In this document: positions 42,624 to 51,292 of the stretch, one piece after another
Position numbering within the stretch: the first letter of the stretch is position 1
Layout of the letters: every line of letters begins with the position of its first letter
Origin: Acidaminococcaceae bacterium
GTDB taxonomy: Bacteria; Bacillota; Negativicutes; Acidaminococcales; Acidaminococcaceae
Direction of reading: 5' to 3'
NCBI GenBank assembly: GCA_022484685.1
Contig: JAKVKY010000005.1
Coordinates: forward strand, 1 to 64,000
DNA length: 64,000 nucleotides
The notes under the pieces: generated by a model
Seen by the model: only the letters and a program-made list of their open reading frames with translations
Told to the model about the DNA's origin: nothing
Database searches by the model: none
Program-made: the position numbers and the translations under genes

Positions 42624-44957
42624 TCAAAAAAATGCCGGTTGATATCTGTAACTATACCATCTTAATGCCCTACCGTCAAAAACAACCTTGATAGCCCCTA
42701 AAATATCCGTCCGCAGTACCAAGGCGCCGCTTTGGCGCAGGCGGGCCACGGCTTCCGGCGCCGGATGGCCGTAGATATTGCCCCGGCCTGCGGAAATCAC
42801 CGCCAGCTGCGGCGCTACCCGCTGCAGGAAACCTGTTTCCGAAGCTGTACCCGCGCCGTGATGGCTGACCTTGAGCAGCTGGGCGTGAATGTCCGTCCCG
42901 GTAGCCGCTAACTCTTCCGCCCCGGTGGCATCGCCGGTAAAAAGCAGCTGCTGACCCCCGCAGGTAAACCGCAGGATCAGGCTGCTTTCATTAGGGGTCA
43001 AGGCGCCGGCTCCTGCCGTGATCACTTCCACGGTGGTAGCGCCCAGACTCAGGTTCTGTCCTGCCGTCAACTGCCGAACCTTAGTACCCGGCCGCAAAAC
43101 ACGCAGTAGTTTTTGTTCGTCCTCACTGGCTGCCGCCGTGCCCCGGAAGACCTGGCGAATGGGTAGTGCCTCCGCAACAGCCGCAGCTCCTCCTGCATGG
43201 TCGTGGTCCCCGTGGCTGAGGAACAGTCCTTCCAGCTCCGTCACGCCCAGATAGCGCAAAGCTGGTACCACCACCCGGGCGCCGACATCAAAATCACCGT
43301 TTAAACCGCCGGCATCAATTAAAAAATAACGCCGGTCCGGCGTAGCCAGCAGCGCCGCATCTCCCTGACCCACATCCAGATGATACAGGGTTAGCGGCAC
43401 CGGTTGCCAGGCCTGCCAGCAGCCCAGACCCACAAAGACTGCCAGGCTGACCACCAGAAGCTGACGCTGCCCTGACGAGGATAAACGGCAACACCAGCCG
43501 GGCGTCAGCCAACCGGCCAGTGCCAGATAATAAGCCAGGGTGCGCAGATAGCCCCAGTGGCCGCAGGTTTGAACGGCCCCCGGCAGCAAGGCCAGGACTT
43601 GTCCCGTAGCCAGGGCGCCCCGCACCAGAAACAGCGCCGGCGCAAAGCAAAGCTGTGCCAGGAAGGGTAGCGATACTGCCAGGAGCAGGCCCGGCACAAA
43701 ACAAAGTAAGGCCAGGGCCAAAGCCGGCAGCAACAGCACGTTGCTCACCAGGGCGACCAGGGAAAACTGGTGAAAATACCAGAGGACCAGCGGCAGACTT
43801 ACCAACTGTGCCGTCAGCGTTACCGCCACTGCCTCCCGGAGTACCGCCGGCAACTGTGGGGGCAGGTAGCGCTGCAGTTCCGGTAGCAGCCAGATTAAAC
43901 CGGCCACCGTGCCGAAAGATAACTGAAAGCTCACATCCAGGAGCCAGAGCGGCCGGCAGGCTAAGATGCCCAGGGCCACCCCGGCCAGCAGCCTGCCCCG
44001 GTGCGCCCGCCGGTTAGAAGTGCGTCCTGCCAGGAGCACCAGGCTGCAGGCCACGGCCCGTACCACCGCCGGGGCAAAACCACAGGCTGCGGCATAAAGT
44101 ACATCCATAACCGCGATAAAGCTTTTTTGGCGGACAGGTGACCAGCTGGCTGTAACTGCCAGGATCAGCGCCGTTAAAAAAGCCACGTGGGTACCGCTGA
44201 CTGCCAGCAGATGGGCCAGTCCGTTCTCGCGAAAAATCGCCGCCACCTTTTCGTCCAGACCGTTATACCCACCCAGGGTCATACTGAGGAGCAGCGCGCC
44301 TTCCCGGGGAGGCAGCAGTTTTAAGGCCGTGCTGCGGAGATAGCTTACGGCCCGCTGGAAATGGCTGACCAGGCTGCCGCCGCCGGCTACTTTCTGTACC
44401 TGTCCCAGACCTACGGTCAGGCGTCCGCCCAGACCATGTATCCGTCCCGCCCGTTCGCTGTCCCGAACGCCCGGATTAGCAAAACCTGTCAGCGGGCGTA
44501 CCTCTCCCGCCACCCGGAAGCGTCCTGTATAAACGGCGCCCGGCCAGTCCTCCCTAGCCTGCTTGAGAAAAACTTTTACCCTGCCGGTGAGAGGCGCTGC
44601 CGCAGCCTGGTTTTGCAATTCCAGATCCATCAGTTCCAAAGCGATACCGTCCGGGCGTTGTTGTACCGTGGTACCATCCACCGTGCCTGTCAGGACCACG
44701 GTTCGTCCCTGCAAGCTGCGCACACCATCGCCCTGATGCCAGGCCGCCGCACCCAGGAGCAAGCCGGAGCTGCCTGCCACCACCGCCAGCGCGGCTACAG
44801 CCAGAGCTAACCGCTGCACGCGCCAGCAGATACCAGCTGTCGCCACAGCCAGGACCAGTACCAGGCCCTGCCACCAGGAAAACAGCACCCCGCTCTCAGC
44901 CGCTACCAGGATACCGCCGCTGTAGCAAAGCAAAAGCAGAGCCAGACCGGCGCTCAT
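42624..44957 (-). CDS. comEC: DNA internalisation channel ComEC/Rec2
   Basis: Carries single-stranded DNA across the membrane during natural transformation. The 777 residues contain an N-terminal OB-like segment (VVLTGTVDGTTVQQRPDGIALELMDLELQ, near 87), and the competence domain with many membrane helices (GLAHLLAVSGTHVAFLTALIL near 245). A C-terminal metallo-beta-lactamase domain has LYHLDVGQGDAALLATPDRRYFLIDAG (near 523), SHGDHDHAGGAAAV and VSHHGAGTASETGF. Length and motifs look intact. It overlaps comEA by four bases. Confidence 0.95.
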   Translation of the reverse strand: MSAGLALLLLCYSGGILVAAESGVLFSWWQGLVLVLAVATAGICWRVQRLALAVAALAVVAGSSGLLLGAAAWHQGDGVRSLQGRTVVLTGTVDGTTVQQRPDGIALELMDLELQNQAAAAPLTGRVKVFLKQAREDWPGAVYTGRFRVAGEVRPLTGFANPGVRDSERAGRIHGLGGRLTVGLGQVQKVAGGGSLVSHFQRAVSYLRSTALKLLPPREGALLLSMTLGGYNGLDEKVAAIFRENGLAHLLAVSGTHVAFLTALILAVTASWSPVRQKSFIAVMDVLYAAACGFAPAVVRAVACSLVLLAGRTSNRRAHRGRLLAGVALGILACRPLWLLDVSFQLSFGTVAGLIWLLPELQRYLPPQLPAVLREAVAVTLTAQLVSLPLVLWYFHQFSLVALVSNVLLLPALALALLCFVPGLLLAVSLPFLAQLCFAPALFLVRGALATGQVLALLPGAVQTCGHWGYLRTLAYYLALAGWLTPGWCCRLSSSGQRQLLVVSLAVFVGLGCWQAWQPVPLTLYHLDVGQGDAALLATPDRRYFLIDAGGLNGDFDVGARVVVPALRYLGVTELEGLFLSHGDHDHAGGAAAVAEALPIRQVFRGTAAASEDEQKLLRVLRPGTKVRQLTAGQNLSLGATTVEVITAGAGALTPNESSLILRFTCGGQQLLFTGDATGAEELAATGTDIHAQLLKVSHHGAGTASETGFLQRVAPQLAVISAGRGNIYGHPAPEAVARLRQSGALVLRTDILGAIKVVFDGRALRWYSYRYQPAFF

Positions 44958-45589
44958 GGTCTGCCTCCCTGCTTACTGCCGCTATAATTTTGGGTGCCTG
45001 TCCGCTTTCCGGATCGTTTAGACGCCTGCCGCTTACTACGTGCCCGCTTCTGAACGCCCCGCCGTTTGGGCTGAGCCTGATAACCTGCTCCTGAATCCTC
45101 GCTGATACCTGGTTCCGCATGTTCCCGGCTACCGGCGGCATCATATCTGTCTCCGTCAGCCATCCGTTCTGTATCCGCACTATCCTTTACCGAACTATTG
45201 CTACGTACCTTTTGTCCTTCCAGCCGCTGCTGTTCCTTTTCTCGCCGCTGTTTTAACTTGGTCTTACTCAGCGCCGGTACATTAATATGGGTCCCGTCCT
45301 TACAGATGCGGGCCAGGTTTACCCGGTCCTTATCCGCCGCTGCAGTTAACCCGCCGGCTTCCTTGATGGCCTCGTAGGCCCTGCAGCCTTTAGGCACCTG
45401 GTAGATGCCCGGGTGTACAACCTCGCCGCTGATATAGACCTGGGCCAGGGCCACCACCGGCGTCACCGCCTGCTGCGTAGCCTGCAAGGCCTCAGTTTCA
45501 CCGCCCGTATCCCAGAAGGCCGCTCCCGTACACACCGCCAGGGAAACTCCCACCACCGCTAATTTGGCCAGATTTCTTTTTTCCAACAC
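44954..45589 (-). CDS. comEA: ComEA-like protein, C-terminal DNA-binding domain missing or frameshifted
   Basis: ComEA binds incoming DNA. Here residues 1-30 form a membrane anchor (LAVVGVSLAVCTGAAF) and residues 48-105 the SLBB domain (VYISGEVVHPGIYQVPKGCRAYEAIKEAGGL). The C-terminal helix-hairpin-helix that should follow a linker is absent in this frame: the last 80 residues are a Lys/Arg/Gln/Ser-rich stretch without structure. In another frame of the same DNA (about 45080-45020) the codons read ARIQEQVIRL then GGAFRS, which fits the first hairpin of a ComEA HhH in motif and spacing, so a frameshift is likely. The start is a GTG. Overlap with comEC is four bases. Confidence 0.82.
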   Translation of the reverse strand: MLEKRNLAKLAVVGVSLAVCTGAAFWDTGGETEALQATQQAVTPVVALAQVYISGEVVHPGIYQVPKGCRAYEAIKEAGGLTAAADKDRVNLARICKDGTHINVPALSKTKLKQRREKEQQRLEGQKVRSNSSVKDSADTERMADGDRYDAAGSREHAEPGISEDSGAGYQAQPKRRGVQKRARSKRQASKRSGKRTGTQNYSGSKQGGRP

Positions 45590-45610
45590 CTCAACTCCTT
45601 TACTTAGTTA

Positions 45611-45650
45611 TAAAAAGAGCAGGGCCTCTTTCTCAGAAACCCTGCTGCAA
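45611..45650 (-). terminator. Terminator upstream of comEA, likely for leuS
   Basis: GCAGGG and CCCTGC arms enclose a 14-base loop and are followed on the minus strand by TCTTTTTAT. It lies 100 bases past the leuS stop and ahead of comEA. Confidence 0.82.
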
Positions 45651-45749
45651 TTGTCAATGTGCAGTTGCTAAAACAGCTTTTAGCTTTGTATGTTTGTGTG
45701 TAAACTTCCTTCTGTAAACTTGCTTCCGGAATTACTGTACCGGTTGTAC

Positions 45750-48239
45750 TTATCTGGCGACGATATTTACCAGACGGCCCGGTACGCAGATGACCTTTAA
45801 AACTTTGGCGGTGCCAATCAGTTTCTTAATCTTCTCGTCGGCCAGGGCCAGTTTTTCCAGGTCCGCCTTGGTAGCAGCCGCCGGTACCGTCAGACGATCC
45901 CGGTTCTTGCCGTTAATCTGGAGCACGATTTCCACATTGTCCACCTTGATGGCAGCCGGATCATAGGCCGGCCACTTCTGGGCATGCACGCTGGTCTTCT
46001 CGTTGATCACGCCGTGCCACAGTTCTTCGGTAATATGGGGAACGAAAGGCGCTAAGAGCAGGAGCAGGTTCTTGACGGTCTCATAAATCAGACCGGCGTT
46101 AGGCTCCTTCTTGGCATCCTTGTAGGCATACATGGCATTCACCAGTTCCATCATGGAACTGATGGCCGTGTTAAAGTTAAAGCGTTCTTCCACGTCTTCG
46201 CTGACCTTCTTGATAGTGGCGTGCAAAGCCCGGCGCAAATCCTTGTCCGCGTCATCCAGCTTCGCAGTATCGTAACTGGTCACTTGCTGCGCCAGTACTT
46301 TTTCGAAATGGTACACGATACGCCATACCCGGTTCAGGAAACGGAAGCTGCCGTCCACGCCCTGATCGCTCCACTCCAGTTCCCGTTCCGGCGGAGCGGC
46401 AAAGAGGATGAAGAGACGGGCCGTATCGGCGCCGTACTTAGCCAAAATTTCTTCCGGGGAAACCACGTTGCCCACGGACTTACTCATCTTGCCGCCGTCT
46501 TTCAGGACCATGCCCTGGGTGAGCAGGTTGGTGAAAGGCTCGTCGTAATCTACCAGGCCTGCATCCCGCAGCACCTTTAAGAAGAAGCGGGAATAAAGCA
46601 GATGCAGGATGGCGTGTTCGATACCGCCGATATATTGATCCACCGGACCCCAGTAAGCGTTGGCTTCCTTGCTGAAAGGCGCCTTCTCGTTGTGAGGATC
46701 GGTATAACGCAGATAGTACCAGGAAGAACAGATGAAAGTATCCATGGTATCGGTTTCCCGGCGGGCCGGGCCACCGCACTTGGGACAAGTGCAATGCAGA
46801 TACTCTTCCGAAGTTGCCAGCGGGGACATGCTGCCGTCGCCGAACTTTACATCTTCCGGCAGACGGACCGGCAGCTGGTCCTCAGGCACCAGGACCTCGC
46901 CGCACTTGGGGCAGTAAATGATAGGAATAGGAGCGCCCCAGTAACGCTGACGGCTGATGAGCCAGTCCCGCAGGCGGTAGTTAATCTTCCGTTTGCCCAG
47001 ACCCTTCTCTTCCATATAATCAATGATAGCGCCCATGGCCTTGTTCATTTCCATGCCGGTGAACTGGGCAGAGTTAACTAACACGCCGTCGTGGTCCTCG
47101 TACGCATGGTCCATGGTGTCCAGGGACAACACCTGATCCTTGGGCTGCAGGGTGATAATCTTTTCAATACCGTACTTAGTAGCGAACATCCAGTCACGCT
47201 GGTCGCCGGTAGGTACGCCCATGACGGCGCCGGTACCGTAATCGTACAGCACGTAGTTGGTAATCCAGATATGCACCTTGTGGCCGGTGAGGGGGTGGAT
47301 GCAGTCCACGCCGGTATACATGCCGACCTTCTCGGATTCGCTGCTGGTACGTTCAATATCAGAAGTGTTGCGTACCTTGTCGCAGAAGGCCCGCAGCTCT
47401 TTTTCCTTGGGATTATCCTTTAATAATTTTTCTACCAGAGGATGTTCCGGCGGTACCACCACGAAGGTGACGCCGTAAATCGTATCGGGACGGGTGGTGT
47501 ACACAGCCAGTTTCTCGTGGAGGCTGGGTACGTCAAAACTGAACTCCAGACCTTCGCTCTTGCCAATCCAGTTACGCTGCATGGTCTTCACCCGTTCGGG
47601 CCAGCCTTTTAACAAGGCCAGGTCGTCCAGGAGTTCCTCCGCGTAATCCGTGATCTTAAAGAACCACTGGTCCAGCTGCTTCTTCACCACCTCGTGGCCG
47701 CAGCGCCAGCATTTACCGTCAATAACCTGCTCGTTAGCCAGCACCGTACCGCAAGTATCGCACCAGTTAGCGCTGGAACGCTTCTTCACAGCCAGGCCCC
47801 GTTTATAGAACAGCTCAAAGAGCCACTGAGTCCAACGGTAATAATCTTCCTTGCAGGTGGTAACCTCACGGTCCCAATCATAGGACAGGCCCATGGCTTT
47901 CTGCTGCCGTCTCATGTTGGCGATATTATCCAGGGTCCATTTCTTCGGGGGAATACCGTGCTGGATGGCCGCGTTCTCCGCGGGCATACCAAAACTATCC
48001 CAGCCCATAGGATGCAGGACGTTAAAGCCCTTCATGGTCCGGAAACGTGCTACCACGTCGCCGATAGAATAATTGCGTACGTGGCCCATATGTAAATTGC
48101 CGGAAGGATAAGGGAACATTTCCAGCACATAGGATTTGGGTTTGTTCTTGTCGATTTCGGTCTTAAAAGTCTTGTGGTCTTCCCAGTACTGCTGCCATTT
48201 CTTCTCTATGGCATGGGGAGCATATTTTTCTTCAATCAT
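45750..48239 (-). CDS. leuS: Leucyl-tRNA synthetase
   Basis: Charges tRNA-Leu. The 829-residue bacterial type shows [18 protein letters not shown] (HIGH as HMGH, near 40). A zinc finger with [23 protein letters not shown] (near 160) comes next, and the editing-domain [14 protein letters not shown] (near 250). A second cysteine set lies in the zinc domain near 432 and 473, and [12 protein letters not shown] (near 575) follows. No T-box leader: the promoter lies only 45-70 bases before the start. GGAGG is well placed. Confidence 0.97.
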   Translation of the reverse strand: MIEEKYAPHAIEKKWQQYWEDHKTFKTEIDKNKPKSYVLEMFPYPSGNLHMGHVRNYSIGDVVARFRTMKGFNVLHPMGWDSFGMPAENAAIQHGIPPKKWTLDNIANMRRQQKAMGLSYDWDREVTTCKEDYYRWTQWLFELFYKRGLAVKKRSSANWCDTCGTVLANEQVIDGKCWRCGHEVVKKQLDQWFFKITDYAEELLDDLALLKGWPERVKTMQRNWIGKSEGLEFSFDVPSLHEKLAVYTTRPDTIYGVTFVVVPPEHPLVEKLLKDNPKEKELRAFCDKVRNTSDIERTSSESEKVGMYTGVDCIHPLTGHKVHIWITNYVLYDYGTGAVMGVPTGDQRDWMFATKYGIEKIITLQPKDQVLSLDTMDHAYEDHDGVLVNSAQFTGMEMNKAMGAIIDYMEEKGLGKRKINYRLRDWLISRQRYWGAPIPIIYCPKCGEVLVPEDQLPVRLPEDVKFGDGSMSPLATSEEYLHCTCPKCGGPARRETDTMDTFICSSWYYLRYTDPHNEKAPFSKEANAYWGPVDQYIGGIEHAILHLLYSRFFLKVLRDAGLVDYDEPFTNLLTQGMVLKDGGKMSKSVGNVVSPEEILAKYGADTARLFILFAAPPERELEWSDQGVDGSFRFLNRVWRIVYHFEKVLAQQVTSYDTAKLDDADKDLRRALHATIKKVSEDVEERFNFNTAISSMMELVNAMYAYKDAKKEPNAGLIYETVKNLLLLLAPFVPHITEELWHGVINEKTSVHAQKWPAYDPAAIKVDNVEIVLQINGKNRDRLTVPAAATKADLEKLALADEKIKKLIGTAKVLKVICVPGRLVNIVAR

Positions 48240-48282
48240 GCTTGCTAACCTCCTAGAATTCCTAGCACAGATATACTCTTAA

Positions 48283-48311
48283 ATTGTACTACCCAGCGCC
48301 GGAAAAGTCAA
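48283..48311 (-). promoter_or_regulatory. leuS promoter
   Basis: On the minus strand TTGACT (48306-48311), 17 bases, TACAAT (48283-48288). The transcript would start about 35 bases before the leuS start, leaving no room for a T-box. Confidence 0.85.
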
Positions 48312-48439
48312 TTTAAACGTCAAAATGTAAAGTTACCCGTCCGTACCCGCAAATACGTGAACAGGATGTCTTTATTGGCAATAGTCCAATCTCCTGCCAG
48401 CCACAGCCTAAAACATTTTATTAATTCCGAGAAAAGTAC

Positions 48440-48468
48440 TTGCAATTTCCGGCAGTTAGTAGTAAACT
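48440..48468 (+). promoter_or_regulatory. Probable bioB promoter
   Basis: TTGCAA (48440-48445), 17 bases, TAAACT (48463-48468). A GGTTAACA follows at 48483-48490, which looks like one arm of a Firmicute BirA operator; the second arm at the normal distance is not present. Confidence 0.6.
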
Positions 48469-48499
48469 TAATTTTAGTTTTAGGTTAACATTTTTATGA

Positions 48500-48547
48500 A
48501 ACTGTCTCTTGGCGAAAACTACACAGTTGCGCGGGAGACATTTTTGT
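48500..48547 (+). promoter_or_regulatory. Candidate attenuator in the bioB leader
   Basis: TGTCTCTTG (48503-48511) can pair with CGGGAGACA (48532-48540; two G-T pairs), followed by TTTTTGTT: a terminator shape 45 bases ahead of the bioB start. AACTGT (48500-48505) can instead pair with ACAGTT (48523-48528), which excludes the first hairpin. The rest of the 346-base leuS-bioB gap (48240-48585) holds the two promoters; I see no gene in it. Confidence 0.45.
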
Positions 48548-48591
48548 TAGCCGTTTTTCCTAGTAAGTTAATATGATAAGGAGCGATGCAC

Positions 48592-49569
48592 ATGGATGTT
48601 GTAAAATTAGCCCGGGAAATTATGAACGGCCGGCGCCTGAAGCGCGGCGAAGATTTAAGTTTCTTCTTAACTTGTGATTTAACAGAGCTGCGCCGGGGCG
48701 CAGACGAGATCCGTAAGCATTTTTGCGGCAACGAGATGGACCTCTGTACCATCATCAACGGCCGCAGCGGTCATTGTTCCGAGAACTGCAAATACTGCGC
48801 CCAGTCTGCTCATCATCATACTAACTGCGAGGTTTACGGTTTCCTGGACCAGGACAAGATTGTCCAAGCAGCCCTGGCTAACGAAAAGGAAGGCGCCGAC
48901 CGTTTTGCCATCGTCACCAGCGGCCGTACCCTGGCTGGCGCTGACTTTGAAAAATGTATCGCTGTTTTTAAGCGCATGCAGCAAGAGTGCAAGATTGAAC
49001 TGTGCGCCTCCCTGGGATTTTTAACCGCCGAGCAGTTCCACCGCCTGCATCAGGCCGGCGTCACCAGCTATCACGAAAATATCGAGACCAGCCGCCGCTA
49101 CTTTCCTTCTATCTGTACCACTCACACCTACGAGGAAAAGATTGAGACCATCAAGACAGCTAAGAAAGAAGGTTTCTGCGTCTGCTCCGGCGGTATCATC
49201 GGCATGGGCGAAACTTGGGAGGACCGGCTGGATATGGCCATCAGCCTGGCTGAGCTGGGCATCGAATCCATACCTATCAATGCCCTGATGCCGATTCCCG
49301 GCACGCCCCTGGAACATCTGCCCACCCTGCCGCCGGCAGACATCCTGCGCACCATCGCCTTCTTCCGCTACATCAACCCCGCCGCCAATATCCGTCTGGC
49401 TGCCGGCCGCAAGCTGCTAAAAAACGACGGCGAGGAAGCATTCCTGGGCGGAGCCAGCGCCACTATCACCGGCAACATGCTCACCACTTCCGGTTCCACC
49501 ATCAAGAGCGATATCCACATGCTGCGTCAGCTGGGCTTTAAGCTCAATCCCCGGGCGCCGCAATTGTAA
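48592..49569 (+). CDS. bioB: Biotin synthase
   Basis: Radical SAM enzyme inserting sulfur into dethiobiotin. The 325 residues have the [4Fe-4S] motif GHCSENCKYCAQS (near residue 60). Next come IVTSGRTLAGADFEKC, the second cluster's CASLGFL, and GVTSYHENIETSRRYFPSICTTHTYEEKIETI (conserved YNHN-type region, here YHENIET). SGGIIGMGETWEDRLDMA and LAAGRKLL ... FLGGASATITGNMLTT complete the set. The ATG at 48592 is better spaced from AAGGAG than that at 48586. No bioA, bioD or bioF gene adjoins it, so the precursor may be imported or made elsewhere. Confidence 0.95.
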   Translation: MDVVKLAREIMNGRRLKRGEDLSFFLTCDLTELRRGADEIRKHFCGNEMDLCTIINGRSGHCSENCKYCAQSAHHHTNCEVYGFLDQDKIVQAALANEKEGADRFAIVTSGRTLAGADFEKCIAVFKRMQQECKIELCASLGFLTAEQFHRLHQAGVTSYHENIETSRRYFPSICTTHTYEEKIETIKTAKKEGFCVCSGGIIGMGETWEDRLDMAISLAELGIESIPINALMPIPGTPLEHLPTLPPADILRTIAFFRYINPAANIRLAAGRKLLKNDGEEAFLGGASATITGNMLTTSGSTIKSDIHMLRQLGFKLNPRAPQL

Positions 49570-49586
49570 TGTAAAGTTATACTAGT

Positions 49587-49620
49587 TTACACCTGGCCCT
49601 AATTTAGGGACAGGGTGTAA
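49587..49620 (+). terminator. Long hairpin after bioB
   Basis: TTACACC-TG-x-CCCTAA pairs with TTAGGG-x-CAGGGTGTAA: about 15 bp with one bulge and one mismatch. It is followed by GTGTAATTTTAAA, so a terminator is likely. Confidence 0.6.
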
Positions 49621-49645
49621 GTGTAATTTTAAATAGTTAAGCTGC

Positions 49646-49686
49646 CGCCCCTTACCGCTCTCAGGTTGTAAGGGGCCTTTTTTTGT
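49646..49686 (+). terminator. Intrinsic terminator, second hairpin after bioB
   Basis: CCCCTTAC (49648-49655) and GTAAGGGG (49668-49675) form an 8-bp stem, followed by CCTTTTTTTTG. Confidence 0.88.
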
Positions 49687-49725
49687 GATAGACTACTCTT
49701 AGTCACAAGATAGGAGCAAGATAGC

Positions 49726-50280
49726 ATGGAACAGAAGGAATTTTTGCAAACAGTACAACAACAAATTACCGCCGCGGCGGAAGAGTTGATCACCGTGGCT
49801 CAGCCTAAGCCCGGTCAGATTTTTGTGGTGGGCTGCAGCACCAGCGAGGTGCTGGGAGAAAAAATCGGCACCGCCGGTTCTCCGGAAACGGCCCAGGTCA
49901 TGATGGTTGCTCTGCTTGCCGTCACCCACAAACATCATTTATATCTGGCTCAGCAGTGCTGCGAACATTTGAACCGGGCCTTAGTGGTGGAAGAAGAAGT
50001 ACTGGACAAGTACAACCTGACCCAGGTGACGGTCCATCCCGTCCCCCATGCCGGCGGTTCCATGGCCAGCGCCGCGTACGAAACTTTTAAGCACCCGGTG
50101 GTGGTGGAACAGATTCAGGCCCATCTGGGCTTAGATATCGGTCAGACCCTGATTGGCATGCACTTAAAAAGAGTGGCCGTACCGGTACGCCTGTCCGTAA
50201 AGAAAATCGGCAACGCCGTTTTAACCGCGGCCCGGACCCGTCCGCCTCTCATCGGCGGCGAGCGCGCCAAATATTTTTAA
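49726..50280 (+). CDS. UPF0340 (TIGR01440) family protein
   Basis: A 184-residue conserved protein of the YwlG type. Family marks are FVVGCSTSEVLGEKIGTAGS (near residue 33), HLYLAQQCCEHLNRALVVEEE (near 67), VHPVPHAGGSMASAAYETF (near 104) and DIGQTLIGMHLKRVAVPVR (near 140). It is cytoplasmic with no membrane segment. The molecular function of the family is not established. It is followed by a phosphoesterase gene 55 bases on and is probably co-transcribed with it. Confidence 0.9.
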   Translation: MEQKEFLQTVQQQITAAAEELITVAQPKPGQIFVVGCSTSEVLGEKIGTAGSPETAQVMMVALLAVTHKHHLYLAQQCCEHLNRALVVEEEVLDKYNLTQVTVHPVPHAGGSMASAAYETFKHPVVVEQIQAHLGLDIGQTLIGMHLKRVAVPVRLSVKKIGNAVLTAARTRPPLIGGERAKYF

Positions 50281-50335
50281 TCCTGCGCCTCTGGCAGCAC
50301 TTTTTTACTCACGAGGATAATCTTAAGGAGCAGTT

Positions 50336-51037
50336 ATGACCATTTATGCAATCGGCGACCTGCATTTTTCCGGGCTGCCGCCTACCAAACCCATGGAAAA
50401 GTTCGGAGCACACTGGGCCGGCCACCGGGACAAGGTCCTGGCCAACTGGCAGCGCCTGGTGCAGCCTGCAGACCTGGTCTTAGTCTGCGGCGATATTTCC
50501 TGGGGCATGACCCTGGCGGAAGCCAAGCCGGACTTAGACAGTTTAACCGCCCTGCCGGGACACAAGATCCTGCTTAAGGGCAACCACGATTACTGGTGGA
50601 CCAGCCTGGCCAAGATGCAGGCCGCCTATCCCGGCCGGTTTGCATTTTTACAAAACAATTTTTATAGCTGGGGCGAGACCGCCATCTGCGGTACCCGGGG
50701 TTGGATCCTGCCGGGAGTTGAAGGTTTTAAGGACGACGATGTGCCCCGCCTGCGCCGGGAAGCTTTGCGTTTAGAGATGTCCCTGGGGGCGGCACAGAAA
50801 GCTGGTTTTACCAAGCTGATCTGTATGCTGCACTACCCGGCTTTTTACTACGCCGGCCAGGAGAGTCCTTTCCGGTCCTTACTTGAAGAATACCATGTGC
50901 AGACCTGCGTCTTTGGACATATCCACGGAGCGGAAGCGGCCCAAAACGTCTTTCAGGGCCAGTCCGGAGGCTGCAGCTATCAACTGGTCAGCTGCGACAC
51001 CATCGGTTTTGCGCCGATGCCGCTCACGTTACGCTAG
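50336..51037 (+). CDS. Cytoplasmic metallophosphoesterase
   Basis: A 233-residue calcineurin-fold phosphoesterase of the COG1768 type. Metal motifs: IGDLHF (residues 5-10), VCGDISWGM (near 50), LLKGNHDYWW (near 80), MLHYPAF (near 163) and VFGHIHG (near 193). No signal peptide, unlike the exported enzyme at 11499. The substrate is unknown. GGAG lies seven bases ahead of the start. Confidence 0.9.
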   Translation: MTIYAIGDLHFSGLPPTKPMEKFGAHWAGHRDKVLANWQRLVQPADLVLVCGDISWGMTLAEAKPDLDSLTALPGHKILLKGNHDYWWTSLAKMQAAYPGRFAFLQNNFYSWGETAICGTRGWILPGVEGFKDDDVPRLRREALRLEMSLGAAQKAGFTKLICMLHYPAFYYAGQESPFRSLLEEYHVQTCVFGHIHGAEAAQNVFQGQSGGCSYQLVSCDTIGFAPMPLTLR

Positions 51038-51121
51038 TACCTGGCTTGGACCAGACTGCTGCTAAAGTAGTAACCGTTCCGTATCCTTTATTTTTACCAC
51101 GTTTTATGTTATAATATATTT

Positions 51122-51254
51122 AAACCAAGATTTAAGAAACAGAGGAAAGTTGGCACTTGGCTACAAGTGCTGCACCACTCAGCGTAAACCTTACACCAGT
51201 AGAACAGCATACCTTACCAACTCTCACCGGGGCTAAACGCTCCGGTTTTCTATT
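51122..51254 (+). promoter_or_regulatory. Structured 5' leader with terminator ahead of the radical SAM gene
   Basis: A TATAAT at 51110-51115 predicts a start near 51122. The leader folds into an outer helix AGTTGG (51148-51153) with CCAACT (51217-51222), an inner hairpin GCACTTG-GCTA-CAAGTGC (51153-51170) and a small GTAA-TTAC hairpin (51184-51194). An intrinsic terminator follows: ACCGGGGC-TAAAC-GCTCCGGT (51226-51246) and then TTTCTATTT. After it, GTTGGT (51256-51261) can also pair with ACCAAC (51216-51221). It does not match a riboswitch class I can recall. Confidence 0.65.
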
Positions 51255-51292
51255 TGTTGGTCCTCGTCAATGTTGCAAAGGAGATGGGTTCT

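Noticed and set aside
44896-45180. Separate 94-codon gene inside comEA
   Set aside because: No ribosome site and heavy overlap with comEA and comEC; read instead as the displaced frame of the comEA HhH region.
48240-48420. T-box riboswitch ahead of leuS
   Set aside because: The leuS promoter is only about 45-70 bases before the start, and no AGGGTGGNACCGCG T-box motif or terminator is present.
48483-48550. Complete BirA operator ahead of bioB
   Set aside because: Only one GGTTAACA arm is seen; the inverted arm at the usual 14-16 base distance is absent.
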